Shown here: one piece after another, positions 32,446-42,498 of the stretch
How positions within the stretch are numbered: position 1 is the first letter of the stretch
How the letters are laid out: each line of letters opens with the position of its first letter
Origin: CAYGDP01 sp964348665
GTDB taxonomy: Bacteria > Verrucomicrobiota > Verrucomicrobiia > Palsa-1439 > CAYGDP01
Assembly (NCBI GenBank): GCA_964348665.1
Contig: CAYGDP010000005.1
Location: forward strand, 124,001 to 188,000
Length of the DNA stretch: 64,000 bases
Direction: 5' to 3'
The notes under the pieces: model-generated
The model's input: only the letters and a program-made list of their open reading frames with translations
Told to the model about the DNA's origin: nothing
The model's database searches: none
Made by a program: the position numbers and the translations under genes

Positions 32446-32474
32446 TTGCGGAACTGGTTGCGACCGTCTAAGAT
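32446..32474 (+). promoter_or_regulatory. Promoter of the UshA-like gene, leaderless type
   Basis: TTGCGG at 32446-32451, a 17-nt spacer and TAAGAT at 32469-32474. It ends 6 nt before the GTG start, and there is no ribosome-binding site between. Confidence 0.5.
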
Positions 32475-32480
32475 GATCGC

Positions 32481-34070
32481 GTGAAACGAATTCTGACCTT
32501 TGGATTGCTGACTGCGGTGTCGTCCTTCATGGTGGCATTCGCGGTGGAAGTACCGATTACGATTCTGCACACGACGGATTTGCACGCGCAGATTTGGCCG
32601 ACCACCGACTACGATGGCAACCAGAATGTTGGTGGTGTCGCGCGGGTCGCGACGAAAGTGGCCGAGATCCGCGCCAACACTCCCAATGTATTGCTGGTGG
32701 ACGCCGGCGACACGATTCAGGGCAGCGCGGTCGGGTTTCTGACGGACGGGCAAGTGATGATGAAGTATCTCAATTACATGAAGTATGACGCGTGGGTGTT
32801 GGGGAATCACGAGTGGGACTGGGGCGCGGACAAGCTGGATGCGTGCGTGAAGTCCGTGAAAATTCCCATCGTAACGGCGAATGTAAAATATGGGGGAGAG
32901 AGAAAAGACATTGGAGGGACAGCCTCCGATCGCATCGCGACGGCTTGTCATCCCTATCGGATCATCGAGAGCGCCGGGGTGAAAGTGGGGATCGTTGGCA
33001 TCACGACGCCAGGGATTCCGAATTGGTCGCGTCCGCATTTGATCCCCGGCATGCAGTTTGAGTCGTCGGTGGACGCGTTGCGGCGGGTGATTCCCGAAAT
33101 GAAATCGAAGGGAGCGGAGATTTTGGTGTTGGTGACGCATCAGGGATGGCGGGAGAGCGGCGACGATCACGCGAACCAGTTGAACGCCGTAACCAGAGAG
33201 TTTCCGGAGTTGGACGTCATCATCGGTGGCCATAGTCATCGGCATTTTCCCGAGCACAAACTTAAAGGTATTCTCTACACCCAGGCAAATTATTGGGGGA
33301 CGTATCTGGGCCGGGTGGATTTCGTCTATGACACGGCGGCGAAGAAATTGGTCAGCCGTAAAGCGACCACGATCCCGATGGATGCCACGGTGGAGTATGA
33401 TAAGAAATTATTGCGCGAGTTGAGCGACGACTTGGACCGGACCAAGGCGGTCAACAGCGAAATCGTGGGTGAAGCGGCGGAGGATTTTTTACCGACCGAC
33501 GGCGGGCGGCGGGAGACGGCGATCCATAATTTGATTGGGGAATCGATCCGGGCGGCGTTGAAAAAGCGAGGCATCGAAGTCGTGGGAGTGTTTCACGGGT
33601 TGCTGGACGAAAAAGCTTCCTTGCCCAAGGGCGAGATCGCAGTGCGCGATGTATGGCGGATTGTGCCTTATGAGAACACCTTGGGAGTGGCCGATCTGGC
33701 GGCGGCGGAACTTCGGGAAATCATGGAGGAAAGCGCGGCGCTCTGGCAGCGTCAACAATTTCGCGGGCTGATGGGGTTTAAAGTGAAACTGAAGGCGAGC
33801 GGGCCGGTGGGCGAACGGGTGGTTTCGTTGGCGGATGCCGAGGGCAAGCCGCTGGACGCGAGCCGGCGTTATTCGATTGCGTTCAACAGTTTCGATCTGG
33901 CCAGTGCCGGTACACGGTTTAAAAAGCTGCGGGAACTTTGCGAGCGTCCCGCCAGCAACCTGCGCGAAGTGGACGTGCAGACCCGGACGGCGGTGGTAGA
34001 TTACATTCGGGAGCGAAAAACGGTTGTCCCCGAAGTGCGCGGATGGTGGGAACCGGGTGGGGGACGTTGA
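32481..34070 (+). CDS. UshA-like 5'-nucleotidase / cyclic phosphodiesterase
   Basis: A 529-residue periplasmic nucleotidase with a signal peptide (about 1-21). The N-terminal metallophosphatase domain shows ILHTTDLHAQ, LLVDAGDTIQGSA, VLGNHEWDWG, VTHQGW and IGGHSHRHF, which provide the two-metal site. Residues about 330-510 form the 5'-nucleotidase C-terminal substrate-binding domain (NLIGESIRAAL near 355, VGVFHGLLDEK, then YSIAFNSFDLASAG). It hydrolyses nucleotides or 2',3'-cyclic nucleotides in the periplasm, probably for phosphate and nucleoside uptake. The start is GTG at 32481. It is divergent from the TPR-GT9 gene. Confidence 0.9.
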   Translation: MKRILTFGLLTAVSSFMVAFAVEVPITILHTTDLHAQIWPTTDYDGNQNVGGVARVATKVAEIRANTPNVLLVDAGDTIQGSAVGFLTDGQVMMKYLNYMKYDAWVLGNHEWDWGADKLDACVKSVKIPIVTANVKYGGERKDIGGTASDRIATACHPYRIIESAGVKVGIVGITTPGIPNWSRPHLIPGMQFESSVDALRRVIPEMKSKGAEILVLVTHQGWRESGDDHANQLNAVTREFPELDVIIGGHSHRHFPEHKLKGILYTQANYWGTYLGRVDFVYDTAAKKLVSRKATTIPMDATVEYDKKLLRELSDDLDRTKAVNSEIVGEAAEDFLPTDGGRRETAIHNLIGESIRAALKKRGIEVVGVFHGLLDEKASLPKGEIAVRDVWRIVPYENTLGVADLAAAELREIMEESAALWQRQQFRGLMGFKVKLKASGPVGERVVSLADAEGKPLDASRRYSIAFNSFDLASAGTRFKKLRELCERPASNLREVDVQTRTAVVDYIRERKTVVPEVRGWWEPGGGR

Positions 34071-34094
34071 AAGCGGCGCGAGTTCTGCTATACT
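34067..34094 (+). promoter_or_regulatory. Sigma70-like promoter of pilC
   Basis: TTGAAA at 34067-34072 (overlapping the upstream stop codon), a 16-nt spacer and TATACT at 34089-34094. The leader is about 27 nt and carries AAAGGAG 6 nt before the ATG. Confidence 0.65.
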
Positions 34095-34127
34095 TTATAT
34101 CAAACCTGACGTTGAAAGGAGTTACCT

Positions 34128-35327
34128 ATGCCGGTATTTGCCTATCAAGCAAAAGATAATCGCGGTCAAACGATGAGCGGGACCATAGAAGCCAACACGC
34201 AGGAAGCTGTGCTGGAAATGTTGGCAGGCCGCGGATTGGCGCTCGAATCCATTACCACGCGCGAAGGTTTGGAGAAAAAGCGCGGGGCCAAGGTCAAAAC
34301 CAAGGACGTCATCATTTTCACGCGGCAATTGGCGACGATGATTGACGCGGGGTTGCCCTTGATGGAATGTCTATCCATTTTGGAGGCGCAGGCGGAAAGC
34401 GTCGGCATGAGGAAGGTGACAAGCGAGTTGCGTGATCAAATCGAAAAAGGCGCTTCGTTTTCCGAGGCATTGGCATCGCATCCGAAAGTATTCACCCAAC
34501 TCTATACCTGCATGGTCAAGGCGGGGGAGAAAGGCGGTTTCCTTCCGGAAGTGTTGGCGCGCGTCGCAGGCTATCTCGAAGCAAATGCGCGCCTGGCCAA
34601 GAAAGTAAAATCCGCAATGGCATATCCGGTGATCGTAATGATTCTGGCGTTGGGCATCACGTCGTTCCTCGTTTTCTATATGCTTCCATTTTTCAAAGAG
34701 TTGTACGGCGGGTTGGGCAGCAAACTGCCGGGGCCGACCCAAATGTTGATGGATATCTCGGATTTTTGCCGGCAGAAAGCGCCACTGGCGATCGGGATAG
34801 TGGTTGCCGGTTGGTACGCGTTTAGCTGGGCAAAAAAAACCGGCCCCGGCCGCGAGGTCTGGGACCGACTCAAGCTCAAATTCCCTGTGTTCGGCAAATT
34901 GATGCTCAAAGTCGAGCTGGCGCGGTTTCTGCGGACCTTCGCGTCGCTCGTCAAGGCCGGTGTGCCGATTCTCGACGTGTTGGAAATCGTGGGCGGCACC
35001 TCCGGCAACATCCTCGTGATCCGCGCCTGTAAAGACGCAAACACCAGCATTCAACAAGGTCAAACCATCAGCGCGAGCCTAGCCAAACATCCGGTTTTTC
35101 CGCCGATGATGGTTCGAATGCTCGGCGCCGGTGAAGTCACCGGTCGCGTGGATACAATGCTCGAAAAAGTCGCCGAGTTCTACGAGGAAGAAGTCGAGGC
35201 AATGCTCTCCGCGCTCGCGTCCATGATCGAGCCTTTGCTGATTTGCGTCATCGGCGCCATCGTCGGCACCATCGTCATTTGTTTGTTTCTGCCGATCCTC
35301 AAATTGTCCGAAGCAGCCGCATTCTAA
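34128..35327 (+). CDS. pilC: Type IV pilus inner-membrane platform protein
   Basis: PilC/GspF family, 399 residues, the normal length. It forms the inner-membrane platform on which the assembly ATPase acts. Both T2SSF domains are visible: the first starts FTRQLATMIDAGLPLMECL (about residue 65), the second ARFLRTFASLVKAGVPILDVL (about residue 265). There are membrane helices near 165-190, 215-235 and 375-395. The N-terminal FAYQAKDNRGQTMSGTIEA is typical. It has its own promoter and a good ribosome site. pilB and pilT do not lie in this window. The rest of the machinery is 24 kb away, beyond the polysaccharide genes. Confidence 0.95.
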   Translation: MPVFAYQAKDNRGQTMSGTIEANTQEAVLEMLAGRGLALESITTREGLEKKRGAKVKTKDVIIFTRQLATMIDAGLPLMECLSILEAQAESVGMRKVTSELRDQIEKGASFSEALASHPKVFTQLYTCMVKAGEKGGFLPEVLARVAGYLEANARLAKKVKSAMAYPVIVMILALGITSFLVFYMLPFFKELYGGLGSKLPGPTQMLMDISDFCRQKAPLAIGIVVAGWYAFSWAKKTGPGREVWDRLKLKFPVFGKLMLKVELARFLRTFASLVKAGVPILDVLEIVGGTSGNILVIRACKDANTSIQQGQTISASLAKHPVFPPMMVRMLGAGEVTGRVDTMLEKVAEFYEEEVEAMLSALASMIEPLLICVIGAIVGTIVICLFLPILKLSEAAAF

Positions 35328-35342
35328 CGCCCTATTGCCATC

Positions 35343-36815
<1,473 letters not shown>

Positions 36816-36871
36816 GGGAAGTGAACGAGATCTGATAGTAACCCATCTCATAAATCCGTATTGCAAAAAAG

Positions 36872-36948
36872 GTAGGGACGCGCGGCACGCGCGGCACGCG
36901 CGTCCTAGAGGTAAAGAAGAAGCGGACGAGCCAGCGGCTCGTCCCTAC
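36872..36948. repeat. REP-like inverted pair, family C
   Basis: Left: GTAG (36872-36875) plus stem GGACGCGCG / CGCGCGTCC with a 12-nt loop. Right: stem GGACGAGCC / GGCTCGTCC with an AGC loop, ending in CTAC (36945-36948). This lies in the 492-nt gene-free region 36816-37307 between the convergent NtrC-type and kinase genes. The rest of that region holds only another repeat pair. Confidence 0.82.
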
Positions 36949-37008
36949 CTGCCGAAATGTCGGAAACGGGGAATTTCTGCTGGCAGACTGTTAAAATAAC
37001 CCGATTTC

Positions 37009-37084
37009 GCCGCGCGGGGGCGCGCGGCCTACAACCTTCCCTTCAGGAAATTCTGTAATTGTAGGCCGTGCGCCCCCGCACGGC
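37009..37084. repeat. REP-like inverted pair, family B
   Basis: Left: stem GCCGCGCG / CGCGCGGC with GGGG loop, ending in CTAC (37029-37032). Right: GTAG (37061-37064) plus stem GCCGTGCG / CGCACGGC with CCCC loop. Here the GTAG ends face each other, the opposite of families A and C. The stems differ by compensatory changes. Confidence 0.82.
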
Positions 37085-37307
37085 GATTTCTGGCTTGATG
37101 GTAGCTCGACGACGGCGAGAGTCTCAACGCTTCCTCGAGTACTTGCTCCAGCATTTTCATGGCACGGAAAAATTCACACCTACTCACCGAAGACTAGTAT
37201 AGACCTCGCGGGTACGGTCACGCCCGTGTTTTGATCATGTCCATTGTCAAGAGTTGCCTTCGGCCACGTTCGAGAATGTTCTTTGAACCATTTCTATATC
37301 GAAAGAG

Positions 37308-38720
37308 TTAAGAAGATCCTTCGTCAGATTTTTCCGTAATCTCCAAAAATCTTTCAATGCTGGGGCGCAAGTTCAGTCGAAGACGATTTGCAAGCTCAAC
37401 CATCAATGATTTCTCGCTAGGACTTCCGCGTATGAATTGAACGTTATCAGTCCACAATGATCTTGCGGTGTTTTCTGTTGCTGATCGAATTGCGTACCCC
37501 ATAGCCACGTTAAATAGCTCGTCGTGTGAAATCTCAACCCCGATGCCACACCAAAAGGTTGTCCTCTGGGCCTCTGCCTCGATTACAAATGCTTCGCCCG
37601 ACGACCAGAAAGACTTGTCAAGATCTAACCGCTGATCCGATTTACAAACACGTAAAATCGTATCGTTAGTACCATTTGCACGCTGCCATGTGGAAGAGGA
37701 CACCCGAAAACCTAGATCACAGACATCACTCTCTATCGGTTTAAAATACACTTGCGACTCCTCCAGCAAACTCTTCGCCTCCGAGATTAGTGTTTCTCTC
37801 CTTTCTCGAAGACGTACACTCTTTCCTACAACCGCAGAGACGCGGCCCCTTAAATCGGAGATGTCTCCACCATGCTCAATTGGTGGAGGACCCTGTAGCC
37901 ATACATCGAGTTCTTTGGCGAAAAATCCCATTGAGGGTCGCTTGTTGGGATTGGTGCGCGTCGCATCTTCAAGCAAGACATCGAGCTCTTTAGCTTTTTT
38001 CTCCATGCGATAGCTGCTAAGTTGTAAAGCTGGTTCGTCAATCCGCTGCTCGCCAGGGAGAGGATATTTTTGTCCAGTTGCAAGAACCCAGAGTGTCTTC
38101 GCGAGAGAATAGACGTCGGCAGATTTACCATCCGCATTGGTTGGATCATTAAGCATTTCTGGCGCAATATAGTAGGCTGGGCCCAATTTTGCCCCCTCTT
38201 TGGTCACCGTATCCTTGTCCGGAAAATCAGCAAGCCCAAAATCTCCTAATGCCCAAGCGTTTCCGAAGCGAAATAGGTTGTCGGGTTTGATGTCACGGTG
38301 GGAAACACCACGGTCATGCAGCACGCTCAATGTTTGGGAAATTGCCAACATCGCTTCGATCACTTCTCGCAGTCCAGTATTTACTAATGACTCGGTGATG
38401 GAGGTCGCAAGACTTGAAACAAGCCATGCAGGATTCTTGGTCGTCGGAATGTTCGGGAGGTTACAGTCCAACAAAGGCAAGACACCTTTAACGTCGTCGC
38501 ATTTCCGATGAATGTCTGCTTCATGTTTGAATCTTACGTATCTGTCATCGCCGTAAAATTTAGGCAAAAGAAATTTAATCGCTCCCTCCTTGCCTGTTTT
38601 GTCTTCAGCCTGCCAGACGATACCGTTCCCCCCCTTCCCGATGTATTTAACTAGTTTCCATCGACCAAACTCTATTCCGCTTCTTAGATTCAATTCTCTG
38701 GTAGAATGTTGCCTGGTCAT
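37308..38720 (-). CDS. Hanks-type Ser/Thr protein kinase
   Basis: A 470-residue kinase. The catalytic domain (about 20-280) is complete: Gly loop G28-KGGNGIV, ATP lysine K49 (AIKF), H141-R142-D143 in SHRDIKPDN, D160-FG, and YYIAPEML. The C-terminal 180 residues are unassigned, with no membrane helix, PASTA or FHA domain, so it is a cytoplasmic kinase. The gene is clearly more AT-rich and uses more A/T-ending codons than its neighbours, which suggests horizontal acquisition. It is flanked downstream by REP pairs. Such kinases may act in stress or phage-response settings, but nothing nearby supports a defence role. Confidence 0.9.
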   Translation of the reverse strand: MTRQHSTRELNLRSGIEFGRWKLVKYIGKGGNGIVWQAEDKTGKEGAIKFLLPKFYGDDRYVRFKHEADIHRKCDDVKGVLPLLDCNLPNIPTTKNPAWLVSSLATSITESLVNTGLREVIEAMLAISQTLSVLHDRGVSHRDIKPDNLFRFGNAWALGDFGLADFPDKDTVTKEGAKLGPAYYIAPEMLNDPTNADGKSADVYSLAKTLWVLATGQKYPLPGEQRIDEPALQLSSYRMEKKAKELDVLLEDATRTNPNKRPSMGFFAKELDVWLQGPPPIEHGGDISDLRGRVSAVVGKSVRLRERRETLISEAKSLLEESQVYFKPIESDVCDLGFRVSSSTWQRANGTNDTILRVCKSDQRLDLDKSFWSSGEAFVIEAEAQRTTFWCGIGVEISHDELFNVAMGYAIRSATENTARSLWTDNVQFIRGSPSEKSLMVELANRLRLNLRPSIERFLEITEKSDEGSS

Positions 38721-38765
38721 TGTTGTAAGGCTCGCTTAAGACATCCTATACATGGTGATCGAAAC

Positions 38766-39572
38766 TTATGCCTTCTGCTTCAACTTAAACTGCCCCGATT
38801 GGCCGAAGAATTTTTGCGGGTTGTGCCAGACTAACTTTTCGATTTGTTCGGTGGCAACGCCGCGTTTTTGCAACTCGATGACGCAGCGGGGAACGCTAAC
38901 CGGGTCGCTCGGGCCCCAGTCGGCGGCGCTGTTGATGAGCAATCGCTCGACACCGTATTGCTGGACACAGTTGGCGGTGCGGTCCACGGACATCTTGGTG
39001 ACCGGGTAACAAGTAATCCCACGCCAATATTTCGTGCCCGCGTAAAGCGGCAGCGTTTCTTCGGTGTTATGGTCGAGCAACACGAGTTCAGGCTCCATTT
39101 TTTCTTCCTTTACAACTTTCAGCGTGCGTTCCGTGCCGATTTTTTTGAATTGGTGGGGCAGGTGAATGAGCACGGGCAGATCGCGTTTCTTGGCCATACG
39201 CAACTGGATGCGAATCGCTTGTTCTTCTTCTTTCGTCTGGCGGTCGAACCCAATCTCGCCGATGGCGACGACGCCGTCCCGATCGAGATATTGTTCGACC
39301 ACGGGGAAGACTTGTTTGGCGAGCTTGACGTTATTGGCTTCGCGCGGGTTCATCGCCATGGTGCAAAAATGCTGGATGCCGTATTGCGCGGCGCGCTGAC
39401 GTTCCCAGCCGCAAATCATGCTGAAATAATCAATGAACGCGCCGACGGTGGTGCGCGGTTCGCCAAGCCAAAAGGCAGGCTCGATGACCGCCTCGATGCC
39501 GGCGAGCGCCATTTTCTCGTAGTCGTCAGTGATGCGGCTTACGCAATGGATATGGGGATCAATGATGCGCAT
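38766..39572 (-). CDS. TatD-like metal-dependent hydrolase
   Basis: A 268-residue TIM-barrel hydrolase of the TatD family. Metal-site motifs: D5-PHIH9 at the N-terminus, GEIGFD near residue 103, LIHLPH near 136, LLDHNTEE near 166 and NSAADWG near 220. The sequence (AVIEPAFWLGEPRTTVG, CTMAMNPREAN, SAADWGPSDP) resembles the TatD-like hydrolases found in ebo metabolite-traffic clusters, but no other ebo gene is present here, so that link is an inference. A good ribosome site (AAGGAGAT) precedes the ATG at 39572. Confidence 0.85.
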   Translation of the reverse strand: MRIIDPHIHCVSRITDDYEKMALAGIEAVIEPAFWLGEPRTTVGAFIDYFSMICGWERQRAAQYGIQHFCTMAMNPREANNVKLAKQVFPVVEQYLDRDGVVAIGEIGFDRQTKEEEQAIRIQLRMAKKRDLPVLIHLPHQFKKIGTERTLKVVKEEKMEPELVLLDHNTEETLPLYAGTKYWRGITCYPVTKMSVDRTANCVQQYGVERLLINSAADWGPSDPVSVPRCVIELQKRGVATEQIEKLVWHNPQKFFGQSGQFKLKQKA

Positions 39573-39668
39573 GGTGCTATCTCCTTTTCGGCAGTTTCTA
39601 GCGTTTTCTTAGATGCCTAGCAAGCTCTTTGCGCTCAACGCATATAGGCAAAACTCCAAGCTCCAATC

Positions 39669-39745
39669 CCCAAATCCCAAAGAAGCGCCAAAAAACAAGA
39701 ATTGAAGATTGGGATTTGAAGTTTGGAGTTTCTTTGGGATTTGGG
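39669..39745. repeat. Long inverted repeat of CCAAATCCC type
   Basis: A perfect 16-bp inverted repeat (39669-39684 with 39730-39745) embedded in about 115 nt of CAAACTCC/AAATCCC low-complexity sequence, 24 nt beyond the stop of the VWA gene. It could fold as a transcription end for that gene. Related sequence occurs at 46236-46310. Confidence 0.6.
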
Positions 39746-39768
39746 ATTTTGTGCTTGGTGCTTTCGAG

Positions 39769-42498
39769 TTAGATGAGCCCTTTCCGTTTTCTCAATATCC
39801 ACTCCGCGCAGAGCACGACCGCAAAGAGGCAGAAAAAGGGCACGCTGTCCCACAGCTCGATCTCGCGTCGAGTGACTTCCTGAACGACACGCGGCGGCAC
39901 GTCGTCCGGCAATGTCCGCACGGTCGTCAGATCGTAATATCGCCCGCCACTGGCGCGAGCAAGCTGGCGCAGCAACGATTCGTTGAGGTTAGGCCGGGTA
40001 AACTCGAGGCTGGCGTCTTCGCGCACAGCGAACCCGACCGCGGCGGCGCTGATTCGTTGCGGCAACGCGGGCACGTCGAGCCGCGCGGTGTATTCGCTTT
40101 CTGGCAAACCGCTAATCTGTCCGCGATAGGCGCCCCCGCTGCCCGCGACGTATTGCAGACGTACACGCTCGCGTTCCTTGCCGTCACCATCGTAAATGAC
40201 CGCGGTCACGACGCCATCTTCCAGCGGCAGGAAATCCGCGCCCAACACGCGCGCGTCGATGCCGATCGGTTCTTCGCTGCGAAATTCATCTTTCGACGTT
40301 CCAAACCGGACATACGCGTCGCGCGCCGTGAGCGTGCCGACGGTGCTCCAGCGCAGAACTTGTCCCCAGAACCGGTGATAATATTCATCGGCGACTTTAT
40401 ATCGCCAGCGCCATGTATTATCGGTGCCGATCCATAACACTTTGCCCAGCCCGTAATACTGTGTGGCCAGGAGTGGCGTCGCCTGCTCGCCGACAACGGC
40501 TTCGATCAAAACTTCCGCCTGCGGTTTGGCTCGCGCGATGGGCGCCAGCCAATAAAACGGCGGCATATTCTTCCAAATCTCCTCGTTCTCTTTCAGATCA
40601 GGCGAAAGCGCCATCAGAGGATTTTCCCGGCCCAACGGCGTCACGCGCCATCGCGCGCCCTCTTTCTTCAAGCTCTCGTTGTAATTCCCGTCCCCGGTCG
40701 CTGTCGTGGGAACGATGGGGAGCAGTTCCGCGAGTTTTCGGCCAGAATAAGCCGATGGCATCGCGCGTTTTCCCGCGATCACGACCAATGTGCCCGCCCG
40801 GTCGGCAACGAATCCTTCCAGGTTTTTTTCATCGGCAGGCGTTAGAAAATCGGGAGGCAGATCGCCGAGCACGATCACGTCGTACTTGAACATCTGTTCT
40901 CGATTGGCGGGCATCTGCGCCCGCGCGGCGTCGCGTCCGGCTTCGCTAAGCAGCAGGATTTTCGCGTCCACATACGTGTCGCGCTCCAAATCGTGCCGCA
41001 AATAGCGCCATTCCCAGCGCGGTTCAGCCTCGATGAAGAGCACCTTGAGCTTTTCCTTGACCACGTGCACGCGGAAGCTGCGCGCGTTGTTTTGCGCGAT
41101 CGCTTCTCCGGTCTGCGGCAGCACACTGACCGTGTAAATCAAATCACCTTCGCCTTTTGGGAGGAACGAGAGCGGCACGCGGATTTGTTCGCTGTCGCTC
41201 TTGGCCATCGCGGTTGTCTCGGCAACGATTTCGAGCGTGCCTTCTGTGGTCTTTTGCTCGATTCGTACCGGGAATGTGGCATCCCGGAATCCGACCACGC
41301 TCAATTCCGTCAGCACGTTCACGCTATCTCCCGCAAACACAATCTCGCTCGCGGCGACTTTCTCGACGCTGATGTCCGGCGGCAGTTGCGGGTCGCCAAT
41401 CCCAACGGCGTAGATTGGCACCGACCGTTTGCCAAGAGCCGTTGCGATCGTTTCCGGGTCGCGACCGCGATTGTGCTGCCCATCGGTCAGCAACACGATC
41501 CCAGCAAGCGGTTCTTCGGCGAGTTCATCGGCAACCTGCTGCAGCGGATCGCTCAACGCGGTCATCGGAGTTCCTCGCGGTGGAGAAGCGTCCATGGCCG
41601 CGGCGAGTGATTCCGTCGTGATGGGAGCGACGACCTCGGCCGGGGTGGCGGTAAACCCGTTCGTCCGATAGATTTTGACGCGGAATTTCTTCTCCAATCG
41701 TCGCAGCAAATCCAATTTCTCGCCGGCCAAGGCTTGTGCGGCAAGCTCGGTTCGTTTTCGTTTTGCCACGATATCGAGCGCTGTCTTTTGATCTTCGCTG
41801 ATGGTTACCGGGATGCTATCGAGCTGGCCTTGCAACCGAATCAGATTCCGGCGCAATCGAGCCAGCTCGGACGAGAGTTTGTTCAGCGCGGTGCCGCGCC
41901 TGGCGGGGTTGCGAACGTTGACCACTTCATTTCTCTGCAGTGTTTCCAAATCATCGGTCTGTTTTTTCCATTTATCCACGCCGACATAGTTGGGCGCGCT
42001 GATGGCTTCGTCGGTGTTCACGCCGCGGATTGTTTCGGCGGTCATCTTTTCCCAGGTGGACGCGAGTTTGTCCGCAAGGGCATCTCCCGGCTCACGTTGC
42101 AGTTGTACGACCAGCACTTCCGCCGTTTCGAGCTGTGCAAACGCCGCGACAAGGACCGCCTGTTTGGCTGGCGCGGAAGCTTCGCCCAATCCGACCGCCC
42201 AACGGGTCAACGTGGACGCACTTGCGCGATCATCGCGCAGACTCATGCTGGCCGACTGATCCACCACGACGGCAATTGCGGCTTTTCGCTCGCGTGGGAT
42301 CGTCCAGCCGACGATTGGTTCGAGCAACATCGCTAAAATCAACAGCAACGCCAGCACGCGCAGCGTCGTCAGCAGCGGACCGACGGGACGAACTTCCGCG
42401 CGTTCGCGCCGATAGAGCCGGATCAGCAACCAACCCAAGCCGACCGCCAACGCGAGGGCGATCCAGAGCCATTCTTTATGGGCGAGGAAGATGCTCAT
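39769..42498 (-). CDS. VWA-domain membrane protein with GATase-like region
   Basis: A 909-residue inner-membrane protein. Two helices lie at the N-terminus (about 10-27 and 43-65) and one near the C-terminal end. A von Willebrand A domain starts at about residue 75 with the MIDAS motif AVVVDQSASM and continues after a helical insertion to VLLTDGQHNRGRD. CARF-like beta domains follow, then a class I glutamine-amidotransferase-like fold (about 490-660, FKYDVIVLGDLPPDF) without an obvious catalytic Cys. It is the last gene of the BatA/VWA pair and overlaps it by 4 nt. Relatives work with MoxR ATPases in envelope or protein-complex maturation. Confidence 0.87.
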   Translation of the reverse strand: MSIFLAHKEWLWIALALAVGLGWLLIRLYRRERAEVRPVGPLLTTLRVLALLLILAMLLEPIVGWTIPRERKAAIAVVVDQSASMSLRDDRASASTLTRWAVGLGEASAPAKQAVLVAAFAQLETAEVLVVQLQREPGDALADKLASTWEKMTAETIRGVNTDEAISAPNYVGVDKWKKQTDDLETLQRNEVVNVRNPARRGTALNKLSSELARLRRNLIRLQGQLDSIPVTISEDQKTALDIVAKRKRTELAAQALAGEKLDLLRRLEKKFRVKIYRTNGFTATPAEVVAPITTESLAAAMDASPPRGTPMTALSDPLQQVADELAEEPLAGIVLLTDGQHNRGRDPETIATALGKRSVPIYAVGIGDPQLPPDISVEKVAASEIVFAGDSVNVLTELSVVGFRDATFPVRIEQKTTEGTLEIVAETTAMAKSDSEQIRVPLSFLPKGEGDLIYTVSVLPQTGEAIAQNNARSFRVHVVKEKLKVLFIEAEPRWEWRYLRHDLERDTYVDAKILLLSEAGRDAARAQMPANREQMFKYDVIVLGDLPPDFLTPADEKNLEGFVADRAGTLVVIAGKRAMPSAYSGRKLAELLPIVPTTATGDGNYNESLKKEGARWRVTPLGRENPLMALSPDLKENEEIWKNMPPFYWLAPIARAKPQAEVLIEAVVGEQATPLLATQYYGLGKVLWIGTDNTWRWRYKVADEYYHRFWGQVLRWSTVGTLTARDAYVRFGTSKDEFRSEEPIGIDARVLGADFLPLEDGVVTAVIYDGDGKERERVRLQYVAGSGGAYRGQISGLPESEYTARLDVPALPQRISAAAVGFAVREDASLEFTRPNLNESLLRQLARASGGRYYDLTTVRTLPDDVPPRVVQEVTRREIELWDSVPFFCLFAVVLCAEWILRKRKGLI

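Noticed and set aside
36850..37100. Clustered hairpins resembling a CRISPR array
   Set aside because: Repeats are palindromic pairs with different sequences and no regular spacer length, and no cas genes are near. They fit REP elements.
37308..39572. Ser/Thr kinase plus TatD-like hydrolase as an anti-phage module
   Set aside because: The two genes differ in composition, are separated by their own starts and ribosome sites, and no other defence-type gene or integrase is present. Too weak to claim.
38766..39572. An ebo-type metabolite-traffic cluster
   Set aside because: Only the TatD-like hydrolase resembles that cluster. No UbiA-like, dehydroquinate-synthase-like or other ebo gene is adjacent.
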